From the NCBI RefSeq assembly GCF_009017415.1, contig NC_092405.1, forward strand, positions 1,922,001-1,986,000: a DNA stretch of 64,000 nucleotides, in the 5' to 3' direction. The position numbers and the translations under genes were made by a program. Shown here in pieces: positions 1-10,886 of this stretch. Position 1 is the stretch's first letter; the number at the start of each line of letters is the position of its first letter. Below the pieces are notes generated by a model. It ran no database searches. It saw only the letters and a program-made list of their open reading frames with translations, and was not told the DNA's origin. Origin of the DNA: Aspergillus flavus (Eukaryota; Ascomycota; Eurotiomycetes; Eurotiales; Aspergillaceae).

Positions 1-738
1 ACTTGGTACATACCTCATTGTGTGTGTATATTAGTGTGAGGGATGGTAATCTGAAAGAATGACAAAAGTGAACCAAACCCACAAATGTTCCTGAGTGAGG
101 GTCTTTTTCGTCTGAGGAGCACAGGGAGGGATTCAATCAATCGGTTGCTGGGGCGGTGATGCGTGCGGGTATCGAGAGACGCGTCAAAGCGCGACCTGAC
201 GCGTATCAATTAAACCCGTTTTAGGAAAGTTTATGACTTGGTGCCTGATTATACCCCAGAAACCCAGGCATGGTGTGGTGGCGCTAGTATACAAGCTCTA
301 GAGGCTGGAGCAAGTCTCTACTCCGGAGTATGCACTATCCCCTTATTAGGGTCTCGCTCAGTGCTTGAGAGCTTAGACATTTATCTTTCATCGTCCGATG
401 TGGTTATCGCGGTGGTGGAGACAGCTATGGAATAGACATATGACCCCGCGATGCGCTCAGCAACCAATGTTTCTATGTTTCAAAAGTAGTGACCTCAATG
501 TATACTCTCATCATTACTCTAAAAGAATAAACATTTAATATGTCGTTATGACATAAAATGTGAAGCAGATGAATCATGTTTGGTTCCTAACTAACTGCAA
601 ACAAAACAAACACTTAAAGTAATCTCGCGCCGCGCGGTGTCTTAGCGCAAACGAGAGCTAGGCGCAGAACAGCTTTCAACCTACCATCACCGTTTGATTA
701 GTATACTTATAACTAAATCAGCGGCTTCCTTAATCAAT
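1..738. other. Left edge, no supported gene; promoter of the UBR7-like gene
   Basis: Both strands carry only short open frames (up to about 65 codons) with no recognisable motif, so I see no gene. The right part should hold the promoter and leader of the gene starting at 739. The preceding gene must lie outside the window. Confidence 0.5.
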
Positions 739-2471
739 ATGGATAACTCTGAGACCGTACCATCTAACGCCGACCAGGCGAAGAACGCACACAATGTCAA
801 CAACCGGCGCGAGAGTTTCAGCTCACAGAACTCGCAGACTGCGAAAGAGTAAGTACCCGGTCTATCTCAAAGTTGACGTGGAGGCGCACACTCATGCGAT
901 GAGTGATCCAAAATAAAACAGTATCTAACGGTACGCTCTAGGTTCATTGAAAGTCAGATGCAACTCGAAGCCGATGCACGCGAAATCCTACCTTATGTGA
1001 GCATAGATTCCCTGCGATAGACAACGGCATAAGAAACTGACCTTCTAGTCATTCGACTCCTGCACGAAAGCCTTAGGGCCACTGCGGCAGACTTTATACG
1101 CTTGTTTAACCTGCAATCCTCCTCCCAAGACCGCCGATGAGCCGCACGCCGCGGCAGGAGTATGCTATTCCTGTTCCATCGCCTGCCATGGCGAACACAC
1201 GCTCGTTGAACTATTTAACAAAAGAAACTTTGTCTGTGATTGTGGTACAACTCGTGTGCCATCGTCCGCTCCATGCACGCTACGCAATGACCCCAAGACC
1301 GGTACGAAGGGCGTCCATTCTGAAGAACCGCATCCCGAGAACAAGTACAACCAAAATTTCCAGAACAAGTTTTGCGGCTGTAGTGAAGACTATAACGCGG
1401 AGGAAGAGAAGGGAACAATGTTTCAGTGTCTTGGACTGGGAACTGCTGAATCGGGCGGGTGTGGAGAAGATTGGTGGCATCCAGAGTGTCTCATCGGGCT
1501 GCCGCGGGATTGGTATAAGGACTTCAAGAAAGAGGCGGGTGGGAATGGTCAAATTGAGGATGATGAAGAGACGCCACTTCCTCCGGGATTCCCTGGGGAA
1601 GACGATTTCGAGACGTTTCTCTGTTACAAGTGCGTTGACTCGAATCCTTGGTTGAAACGGTATGCGGGAACGGTGGGTTTCCTTCCCCCTGTATACAAGG
1701 AAGGTGGATTGCCCAAGACGACCAAAACTGCACCTGAGACTACAGCTACAGATGTCAAAGAAGAAGAACCCACTAACCCCAAGAAACGGAAAATGGAGGA
1801 TGAGGAAGAGGGCGAGCCCACTGCGAAGCGGATCAAGGAAGATTCTGAGAATACCCCTTCGGACTCGAAGCCAGAGCCTAACTCAGCACCAAAGGAGGAA
1901 CCTACACAGCCCCCGCCACTGAAGAACAAGCATGACTCCCTCACCGACCCTGTTCCTTCCGGCGCATTCTCCTTATTCTTGAAAGAAGACTTCCGCGACC
2001 ACTTTTGCCGCTGTCGCGACTGTTACCCCAATCTCGCTCCGCACATCCAGTTGCGTGAAGAAGAAGAAACCTACGAGCCCCCGCTCTCTGAGGATGGGGA
2101 AGCCAACGGCGGTGGCAGCACTGGTACCGGTAGCCTCCTTGACCGCGGTGAAGCTGCGTTGAGCAATATCGACCGTGTGCGAGCCATCGAAGGCGCAATG
2201 GTATACAATCACCTGCGCGACAAAGTTAAGGAGTTTCTGAAGCCATTTGCGGAGACGGGTAAGGCTGTGGGCGCGGAGGATATTAAATCTTACTTTGAGA
2301 AATTGCGTGGCGATGAACAGCACATCCGAGATGCTGCTGGCCAGGCGTCTGCACTCTCTGGTAAGGATGATAGTAATGATAATGAAGGGGGTGGCGGACG
2401 GAGAGAACAGAACGGTACGTGTAAAAGACACTTTCTTGGGAATGATCGCTAACTATGGATCAGGCTACTAA
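739..2471 (+). CDS. UBR7: UBR7/Mlo2-like UBR-box and PHD-type zinc finger protein (putative E3 ubiquitin ligase)
   Basis: Predicted 512 residues from four exons: 739-848, 942-996, 1049-2414 and 2464-2471. A UBR-box near residues 60-125 is Cys/His rich (CLTCNP, CYSCSIACHGEH, CDCG). A PHD-like finger follows at about 150-210 (FCGCSEDYN, MFQCLG, DWWHPECLIGL). The middle (about 240-310) is Lys/Glu/Pro rich and likely disordered, and a further Cys motif (HFCRCRDCYPN) lies at about 325. This order is that of human UBR7 and fission yeast Mlo2, which act on N-degron or chromatin substrates; the substrate here is unknown. The start was chosen because the exon 1/2 junction restores the conserved stretch entering the UBR box. 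The last coding exon is only 8 nt (codes the end of Gly, then Tyr and stop); unspliced RNA would instead read into a 12-residue alternative tail ending at 2452. Family assignment is firm; the terminal micro-exon is inferred. Confidence 0.88.
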
Positions 2472-2871
2472 GTCATTCGTTTGGTGTAATTACTTCTGAT
2501 CTGAAAACCTTTCGATTCCTTCTCATCTTTGTTTGACATATGACACTAGGTTTGGGGCGGGTGGGTAACAGGGATTTCTGGCGCAAATGTGGGAATGCAT
2601 TTTGATTGTTTATTTTACTACATCATACGTAAATCCTCGGTATATCCGTTTATAATTGAGATGACGCTAAACGGCTAGTATCTTACCAAATGCTCCATAT
2701 TTACCTTCTTATATACTGTAGATATGCTAAATTTACCATGCCATCTCTGCATCACAGCCAAACCAACGCCAATGCAAAATGTCAGAAATGAAGTATATGC
2801 AAACCCATAAGCCCCCAACTACTCCCGCTCCAAATTATAGATAGGCTCTCAAAGTATCGACAAGGATCAGG

Positions 2872-4390
2872 TTATTCTTTGAGCCGTTTCGAGGCGCGTC
2901 CCATTAAACTATCATCCGGTAATCCGCTCCGCTTAGTACCAGGTAGACTTCCAGACCGGATATCATTATCATCCTGGGTGACACGACGGTGCGGATATTT
3001 CCCCTCAAAGCCCTCGAAGCAGTTGGCGGAGATAGGACCCCCATTCTTAAAATATGGATGCTCCAGTGCCTCCTGCGCAGTTATCCTCTTGGTGGGATCA
3101 TACTCGAGCAGTCTCGATAAGAGATCGTATCCGTCGGCACCAGGGGTCCCGGCACCGGACGAGGTGGCATATCCGCCATTTTTCAAACAGCTTTGATACC
3201 AGCCTTCCAAGTTCGAAGACCGGGGGAAATGGCCTGGAGCACGTGACATGGCTAGGGATTGGAGTTGGGAGTATTCGGGCATCGACACTATACCCGGCCA
3301 GATGTCTTTGGTGGGGAGACCCATAATTTCGATGATTTTCATCATCTGATTACGCTGAAAGGGCACTGTTTTCTTACTGTCCATCTTGGCTTCCTCTCCT
3401 TTGAAAATGGGGCGAAGGGATAAAAGTTCTGCAAAAATGCATCCGACGGCCCAGAGATCGACGGCCGGGGTGTAGTGACGACTACCCATCAGTAATTCCG
3501 GAGCACGGTACCAAATCGTGACGACGACTTTATCGCCCGAGAAGAGAGAGTTGAGGGGTTTATAGAAGAGACGAGCCAGACCCAAATCCCCAATACGGAT
3601 GGCGCCACTCGACGTAACTAGGATGTTGGCTGGCTTCAGATCTCGATGCAATACCCAACTGGTATGGAGATAGAGTAGGCCGTTGAGAAGTTGAAACAAA
3701 ATCGACCTGACCATTGGGGCCGGAATAGCATGTCTGTGTGGTTGCGTATGATGATGGATGATCTGAAGTAGATCATGTTCTGTATATTCGAAGACCATGA
3801 AAATGGCCTTGTCTTCGAGAATAATCTCTTCTAGCTGTACGACATTGGCATGATCCAGTTCGGAACACAGGGCCATCTCCCGGATGGCAGACTGTGAGAG
3901 GCCGGTGTATTGGATGATCTCTCCCTCTTTATCCGGTTTAAACCTGCGACTGGTCAGCGATCCGAGACTAACGAAATAACGGACGGATCCTACCCACTTT
4001 TTGATTGCGAATTCACCCTTCTGACCATTTTTGCCAAGGGCTTTGTAGACTCGTCCGTAAGTGCCGCTGCTAATGAATCCCACGATGTGGTATTTGTCGC
4101 GGACACGGACTTTGCTGGTATATCCAGTTCCAGACGGCTTCCTTGGATCTAGGTGCTCTTTTAACATTATAATAGCGTTAGCTTCCAACAGTCATTTCTC
4201 GCAATGTTTAAATCAACAGTCCAAATACTATAACATAGTACCGATAATAATTTCCAGGGAAAACAAAGAGTCGTCAAGAGGGGAAACGGGATTTGGAACT
4301 CTTTCAATCCAATGCCAGTCAGGGAAAGCCATTACCACGTGGATAAAACCCGCCGATAGAGTTGAAAAACGGGAAGTTCCTTCCAAACAT
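2872..4390 (-). CDS. ssn3: Ssn3/Srb10/CDK8 cyclin-dependent kinase of the Mediator kinase module
   Basis: Predicted 428 residues from exons 4390-4336, 4157-3998 and 3943-2872. Kinase landmarks in order: Gly-loop (SSGTYGRVYKA), catalytic Lys in AIKK, the cyclin-binding helix region (SQSAIREMALC), catalytic loop HRDLKPANI, a DLG variant of the DFG motif, and the APE-type motif RAPELLMGS. The C-terminal tail ends in a basic stretch (GRASKRLKE). In yeast this kinase pairs with cyclin C (Ssn8/Srb11) and phosphorylates RNA polymerase II and transcription factors. The first exon (MFGRNFPFFNSIGGFYPR) matches the N-terminus I know from Aspergillus Ssn3 and is joined through a 178-nt intron. The second intron (3944-3997) is 54 nt, in frame and without a stop, so its retention would insert 18 residues right after the catalytic Lys. 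Identity is very secure. Confidence 0.95.
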
Positions 4391-5248
4391 GATGAAAGAA
4401 AAATGCAAAGAAGATCTTGGTGGACAACTGATCGCCTTCTTTGTGAAGGTGTTATATAGAAGAGGTACTATAGGTGTTCATACGATTGCAAACAGGAATA
4501 TCCTTCACTCAATCAGGGCACATCGCGACATGGCAACCCTAAAAAAGAAAAGAAAATCGATTGAACAAAGAGAATGAAAAGGTATCAAGTTATAAAATAA
4601 TGAGGATTATAATAGAAGATAATAATAACTGGTATTACCATCAACAGCGGCCTGCAGGTTCTTTTTCAGAGACAGACTCTGGCTGACGGTGGCCGCAGTG
4701 GGCCTGGACGAAGCAGTTAACGGGCCGGATGATGAGGGTGGGTTTGTCAGACTCATGGAGAGAGAGAGGCAAGAGGCGAATGTGGAGATGGCCGAGGGTT
4801 AGCTTCAATGAATCAGGAGACAGACCCATGGAACCCAGTGAGTGGTGTGGTGCGAACAGTGCACGAAGATAAAAAGGAGGTACGGGGGGTCAGCTCCACC
4901 GCTAGACCATTGAGACCTGCAGGATGCAGTAATAATGGCGATAGGGAGAAAAATGGTATGGAGATCTGAGAAGCTGAAGACGATCGCTGATTTGTATTTG
5001 TTTGCATCTGGATTTATGCTCTAAATGATGAGTCAGCGATAATAATAAATTGACCAATCATATGGTTCTTCCCTTACCATAACCCTACTAACTCTGTATA
5101 TACACCTATCAAAATAATTCAAGTGATAACGCGTGATAAGGGCAATGTATCTTGGCTCTACATACGCACAGTCTCATAGGCTATTTGTTCATTCAATCCA
5201 TTCAATCATGCAATGTATCAGTCACTTACAGCTCTATATCTTCACTAT
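4391..5248. other. Upstream region of ssn3; short frames only
   Basis: This is the 5' side of ssn3 on the minus strand, between it and the 3' end of the hydrolase gene. Two overlapping minus-strand frames of about 60 codons (4641-4829 and 4813-5007) show no family motif; they could be upstream ORFs in a long leader or chance. I see nothing else. Confidence 0.4.
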
Positions 5249-6350
5249 TTACAGCAATCCTACTGCCCGGGCAAGGAACTTCAACCCTGGTAAGACATAC
5301 TGAACAAACTTCAGATCGTCTTCCTCCAAGGTCAAGTCAAACACATGATCCTCACCATCTGCTAGCAATAGATCTGTAACGACCCCCAACCTCTTCAGTT
5401 CTTCATGAGCCCGTTCACTAAAACGATGGTGCGTCACTTTATCAGCTGTTCCATGAATAAACATGGTTTGTGGAAACAAGGTCGAGAACCGAACAGTACC
5501 GTCAATAGTACTCTTGTCTTCATTCTTGACTAGTTCGTCCAACAAGGTTCCCTGTTTCATATGAGTAGCAAACCAGGCATCCCTCGGAGGAAGAGTACCA
5601 TCCCCCAAGAAGCGCGGCGATGCGGAAACTTGGTGCCCCTCATAAATCTTGTCAATGTACTCCTGTGACCAAGAGGGTGATTGTTCAAATTCGGGAATAG
5701 GTAGTCGCCACGTCGGATCAGAAAAGTATTTGAGGCCATAGAAGTCAAGAACCGCTTTGACTGGGACTTCCGGTGCAGACCCCTATTACTCGGTTAGACA
5801 GTGTTGCCCTGCCTCTGCATGTCTCATAGATCGGACGCACCATCAATAGAGCTAATGTCCCGCCTGCAGAGTGTCCCATAGCAACAATTCGATTCCGGTC
5901 TACTTCCACTGACTCATTTTGCAACAACCCGGGCAGCTCGTTGGCTGCCCATACCAAACAGTCTCTAGAATCCGCGATCGGCCCATTGAAGACAGAGATT
6001 TGTGGACATAGTCTGTAGTTTGGTACTAATACCACAAACCCTAGATCTGTTAGAGTAGAGATCTCTGATTTCGGAACGACGTCTTTGGACCATTTGACAA
6101 AACCACCCGCATGGTAGATAATTGCTGTATAACCAAAGTCAATGAAGAATATCTCATCACCTACGGAGGGATATACCAACCAATAGGACTGCTACGCTTG
6201 GAGGATATTTCTGACCAGTACACATCGGTAAGAATATCTTCGCCTTCATCTCCTTTCTTGTATATATATTCGCCAGCTTTCATAGTGTTAGTCGATACGA
6301 TAGAAGGATAACTAGTAACGCTGATGTCTAAAAGCACTGGAAGATAGCAT
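5249..6350 (-). CDS. Alpha/beta-hydrolase fold esterase or peptidase-like enzyme
   Basis: Predicted 314 residues from exons 6350-6320, 6276-6181, 6124-5841 and 5782-5249. The fold shows as an oxyanion-hole strand (AIIYHAGGF, residues 43-51, with Ala where HGGGF is usual), the nucleophile elbow GHSAGG with Ser128, a likely acid Asp251 (HGTADKV) and likely His283 (DGEDHVF). There is no signal peptide, so it is probably cytosolic. The substrate cannot be read from sequence; the family holds small esterases, lipases and degradative hydrolases of secondary metabolism. The intron at 6125-6180 has a weak donor (GTTGGT), but it is the joint that removes an apparent stop and restores the beta-strand. 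The first intron is only 43 nt. The 3' end lies in a region with no close gene partner. Confidence 0.8.
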
Positions 6351-7164
6351 GGTTAGTTTTGTCTTACTTATAGGATACTAGAGAGAAGGAATTCGAATGA
6401 TGCTGCCTGGTATTATCTTCTTTAGTCCCAGAACGGTAAAGTAGGGATCGTATTTCAGTCTTTTGTGGCGTCACGTTGTAGTCTCGTATACATCCTCAGA
6501 TCCACTACGCCCGACTGCAGGTTCCTATTGCGTAAATTAGCAAGTTATTAGTCGAGGCGCATTCGTATAACATATCCCTTACGGGATTTGGTAATTAATT
6601 CGGAGCAGGTGCTCTGGACTGTTCCAAGGATAGCTAAAACACGGCCTGGACAATGAGACAACTCTCTAAAGAGTTCAGATTTAGTATATATACTAGCCAG
6701 GACCGACTTTCCAAATATTATGTAAATTAAAGTGTCGCTGTGAAGTGCTACCTATAATGCTTAGTATGTGTATGTCTGGATGCAACGGGCTAATATTACA
6801 CATCAAGAAGTCCACTCAATAAGCCACTGGTGCAAATTAACTGAATACACATGTATCTATATTCGGAGCAATAAAAACTAACGATAATAATGGCAAGGGT
6901 CACTTATAACAAACTCATACTGGACAAAAAGTATGGAGAAACAATAGATTAAAAAGGTCCCGTTCTATATTTAATCCTCCCGCGACGGAGTTTCCTTATC
7001 CCGATAGATACGATAAGGATCCAGGTAACGTCATTCCATCCCGTGAGATAAAGAGGACTCCACCTCAACAACTAATCATCAAATCTCCAATCAATATCAA
7101 TGAACCCATAACAACTTAAAAAGCTCTCGAAAAAGTAAAAAGAGCTTCTATCAGCATATACACC
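6351..7164. other. Divergent intergenic region, hydrolase / sugar transporter
   Basis: Non-coding as far as I can see. It lies between two divergently transcribed genes and should hold both promoters. It is AT-rich with stop codons in all frames. Confidence 0.5.
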
Positions 7165-8696
7165 ATGGTCCTCGGTGGATCAAGCGGGTCAAAGGTCACT
7201 CCGTACCTGATCTACCTTGTGTTTATCACAACTTTGGGGCCACTTCAATTCGGATATCATTTGGTATTACACGGAGCTTGGTCTATGCTGGAGGCTTCAA
7301 TACATCGGCTGACAATATATTATGATAGGCTGAGCTCAATGCCCCCCAGGCCGTGATAACTTGCGAGCGGAAAAGCATCCATTCGACAACAACACGGGGT
7401 CTCCCGCAATGCATACCTATGAACCCATCCCAATTCGGCCTGGTCTCCTCTATATACACCCTTGGGGGCTTGCTAGGGGCTCTCCTGGCAGGTCCAGTCT
7501 CCACCAAGCATGGCCGCTTGTTCACACTGCGAGCGACCACCATCTTCTTCATCCTAGGCCCTATAGCAGAAACATTTGCGCCCAGTATACCCGTATTGAG
7601 TATGGGTAGGCTTTTATCTGGTGTTGGTGCGGGCGCTTCTATCGTCGTGGGTCCGATATATATCTCTGAGATTGCTCCTCCTAGTGCTAAGGGTCTTTTC
7701 GGCGCTTTTACGCAAATCATGACTAATGTCGGTATTCTGTTGACACAGTCCCTTGGTTACTTCTTGAGTAAAGGAAGTATGTGGAGAGTTATACTTGCAA
7801 TTGCTGGCGCGATCGGATGCCTTGAGCTTCTGGGCCTCTTCTTAGTCCCAGAAAGCCCCATCTGGCTTGCAGATCACCAGAAAGGGAATGTGGCTAGACA
7901 GGTGCTACAACGTATACGGGGCAGGGATGCAGACATCGAGCCAGAGGTTGAAGGCTGGAGAACATCTGCAGCGCCTGAACACAGCTCTGGGGAAGAGCAG
8001 TCCCTACTATCACCCCCATCTGGAAATATGCCACCCAAGCAACCTCCGGTTACCATGATGCGAGCTATTACTGATTCTTTTTACCGCCCTGCCATCATTG
8101 CAGTGGTCGGAGTCATGGTTTCCCAGCAGTTCACTGGTGTCAACAGCATCATCATGTACAGCGTTTCCCTCTTACAGACCATCCTTCCCACCACTGCAGC
8201 CCTGTTGTCGGTGATCATCTCGGCTATCAATCTTGTAATCACTCTGGCCTGCTCACCACTACCTGATAAGATTGGTAGACGCTCCTGCCTGCTTCTAAGT
8301 ATCAGCGGCATGGGTCTTAATTCCGTCCTACTGGCGCTAGGCATCTACTTCAACCTGAAAGCCTTATCCGCCATAGCAGTTCTACTTTTCGTTGCTTCTT
8401 TCGCCGCCGGTCTAGGCCCAGTCCCCTTCATTTTAGCCTCTGAACTCGTTGGCCCGGAGGCTGTCGGCGCCGCACAGAGCTGGGCGCTGGGAGCGAACTG
8501 GATTGCCACGTTCATCGTGGCACAATTTTTTCCGATGTTAAACGATTTGTTGGGCGGACGAGGCAAGATCTACTGGATCTTTGCAGCGATGGCCTGTCTC
8601 CTCGGAAGTTTCATCTACTGGTGGGTGCCGGAGACCAAGGGGAAGGCTAACGCCGACGAAGTTTGGGGAAGGACCAACCAGCGCAGACAGGACTAA
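7165..8696 (+). CDS. MFS sugar-transporter family protein (Vps73/glucose-transporter-like)
   Basis: Predicted 488 residues from exons 7165-7263 and 7329-8696 (65-nt intron). About twelve hydrophobic segments are visible. Sugar-porter hallmarks: the entry helix FGYHLAELNAPQ, the GRLLSGVGAGAS segment followed by PIYISEIAP, PESPIWL at the end of helix 6, QQFTGVNSIIMYS in helix 7, the PDKIGRR loop and the C-terminal PETKG. The joint at Leu33/Ala34 restores the AELNAPQ motif that single-frame reading loses. The GYHLAELN start is that of the fungal branch related to yeast Vps73/YBR241C, some of which sit in the vacuolar membrane; substrate and membrane are therefore uncertain. A hydrophilic central loop of about 60 residues (centred on residue 225) is Pro/Ser rich. 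Confidence 0.9.
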
Positions 8697-10886
8697 TTTT
8701 TCTGGCCTCTTTGATTTTTTTTTTCTGGGCCTTACTCTGCTGCCAACATTCAGATTATCAATTAGTAGTCAATTTGTGACTATCCTCTCCGAGGGATAGC
8801 TTGCAAAGGTGTGACCTCCACAGAGGAATCTATCGTGTGACAGTATCAAAGACAATAGAATAGCAATAATTGGTGCTCTCTACCTAGGAGCATTCGGTGA
8901 GAGTGAAAGAGTCATATTTGCCTCGGCTTGTTCACCCCAGTCGATCAGTCAGGTTTAGCTCGGCAGTAAAAGCAATACCGGTCTACTTCCATCTTCAAAC
9001 TGTACCGCGGAAACAAAGAGTAAAGGAGGGGTCATGATACCTCTAAATAATGTATAAGTCGTTGACAATGCTCTTTATCACCACCCGTTGAAGACGTCCT
9101 TTGATGTCTTGATCATCACAAGCAGGTTGATCATCTGCGATCGACGTCACTTCGCACCGCACACTGCATGACAAGTGCGGGGCAGAGGGGCCAACAGGCC
9201 CAAAAATTTAGTGATTTTGAAGCAATGTTGTTACACCCTTTTACCCCTCAATCCATGATAAGGGAAAAAGAGATGCTGAGAGAGGGTCACTGCCACGCTA
9301 GACTGGATTGGTCCGTATATGCAGGTTTATGCACGCACAGGGGGGCTTCGTTCTTCTTGGCTATGCACTATGGATTAGTAGGGTGTATTCAACCACGTAG
9401 ATAGATTGGCGTGTCCGGTGCAGGATATGTAGAAGACAATGAGGTTCGGGCTTTCGGAAATGAAGAAAGAATGTTGGACAGATGAAAAACGGTACTGCTG
9501 TTGCAAGGGGGCGCTGTTTGAGATATTTTAAGTGCCTGTCATGTAATTTTGCAACGGTGAGACATTTATCTAGGGTAAAATCCAAGAGGATCCTAGGGAA
9601 GAGTAAAGCCACAACGAAGATTACGTGAGAGGAAGAGTTAATTTAATCTCCCGCGGTATTTGTTGGGAATCAAACCTAAAGTATAGTTGACCAACTCTAC
9701 TGATGGGAAAATGTGTCCAGGGAGGTAAGGGGTGTATGCCCATGGGTCCTTGGGATAGATTTCTTTTATTGTGATATTCATTGTTTCTCCATTGGACACT
9801 CCCGTATTGTGATCCATTTTCTTTTTTAAGAAACTCAAGACCGGATGCACATTACCTCAGCTTTTGGCCTGTCAAAGATTGGATGAATGTTACGGAGTAT
9901 ACATCAGGTTAGCTGTACCGAATGCAGTAAGAGTACGGTAACGCTTTAGCCACATTAGGCAGCCACATTTATTTGTACTCAAGTAGAACATCAAACTCAT
10001 TCAATTCAACCGAGTGGAGACAATGAAAAGGGGTGGATCACAGTTGAGAACCAGTAAGTGACGTCGTTGGGGATGGCTAGTGCCAAGTCTGCTAACCGAA
10101 GGTTCCGTAGGAATCCATCTGATTGATTACTGCTTAGATTTATTTAGAAGCTCTGTGGTTTGGTTGGAGACTTACAGGACCCCCAGAATTATGCAGTGAT
10201 GATGAACTTGCTTTGGTGGTTATTTACTAGTAGTAGATATGCACACCATATAAATGTTGGACAGTATCCCTAGATCATGAAATAAATAAGCTTACAGCAA
10301 CTCAAAATACCGAAGAGAGGGAAAAAAAAAAAAAAGAAAAAAAATTAATCTAGGTCGCAGACCCAGTAATTTAAATCCCTCCCCTCAAAAAACCCAAACG
10401 CGAAAACTCCTGGTTTATTGGAATTATCACAGACCTCATAGTGAGCTGTGGACGACGGACTGCCCTTTAGCTCGCCCACTTCTCTCGCCCATCTACCCAC
10501 TCCCTCGCTCTTTTCCCCCGTAACACTGTCTCGAAACAAGCAATTGTTCTTTGTGCCTTTGATTCTCCGGTTCTCAAACTGTGGTACTCCTGTCTTGGTC
10601 TTATTGATTGTTTTCTTGGTTCGTCCCGGCTAGATCTTCGATCGACCCAGAAACTTGACACTACCCGCGACGTCTCCGGACTTGGAGCGACGTCTGCCTA
10701 CTACTTTGCCTACTGATCAACCATATACAACTCATACCCTCTCAAAATATTCTCAATTATATTACTTAATTGATTGGCTTCGTATATCCTGTCCTTGTTT
10801 CCGTTTAACTCGTCAGCTTCTGCTGTTGACGCGACGTGTCCCGTCTCCATCTCCGTCTCACTACTTTCCCCCACTCGACGGCCATC
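8697..10886. other. 2.2-kb intergenic stretch; PSD promoter and leader at its right end
   Basis: No gene supported. A minus-strand frame at 9638-9850 (70 codons) lacks a recognisable motif and flanking exons. An A-rich tract lies at about 10323-10345. From about 10440 to 10880 the plus strand is pyrimidine rich (many CT runs), typical of the promoter and leader of a constitutive fungal gene, here phosphatidylserine decarboxylase. Confidence 0.5.

Noticed and set aside
1137..1655. Long plus-strand frame of 172 codons inside the UBR7-like gene
   Set aside because: It is Arg/Ser-rich shadow sequence in another frame of the real third exon, which holds the UBR and PHD motifs.
6121..6190. Apparent frameshift and stop in the alpha/beta hydrolase
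   Set aside because: A 56-nt intron (6125-6180, GTTGGT...ACAG) removes the stop and joins SSPI to AIIYHAGGF in frame, so no lesion is needed.
9638..9850. Minus-strand 70-codon frame in the spacer before psd2
   Set aside because: No motif, no signal peptide and no joinable exon upstream or downstream; likely chance.
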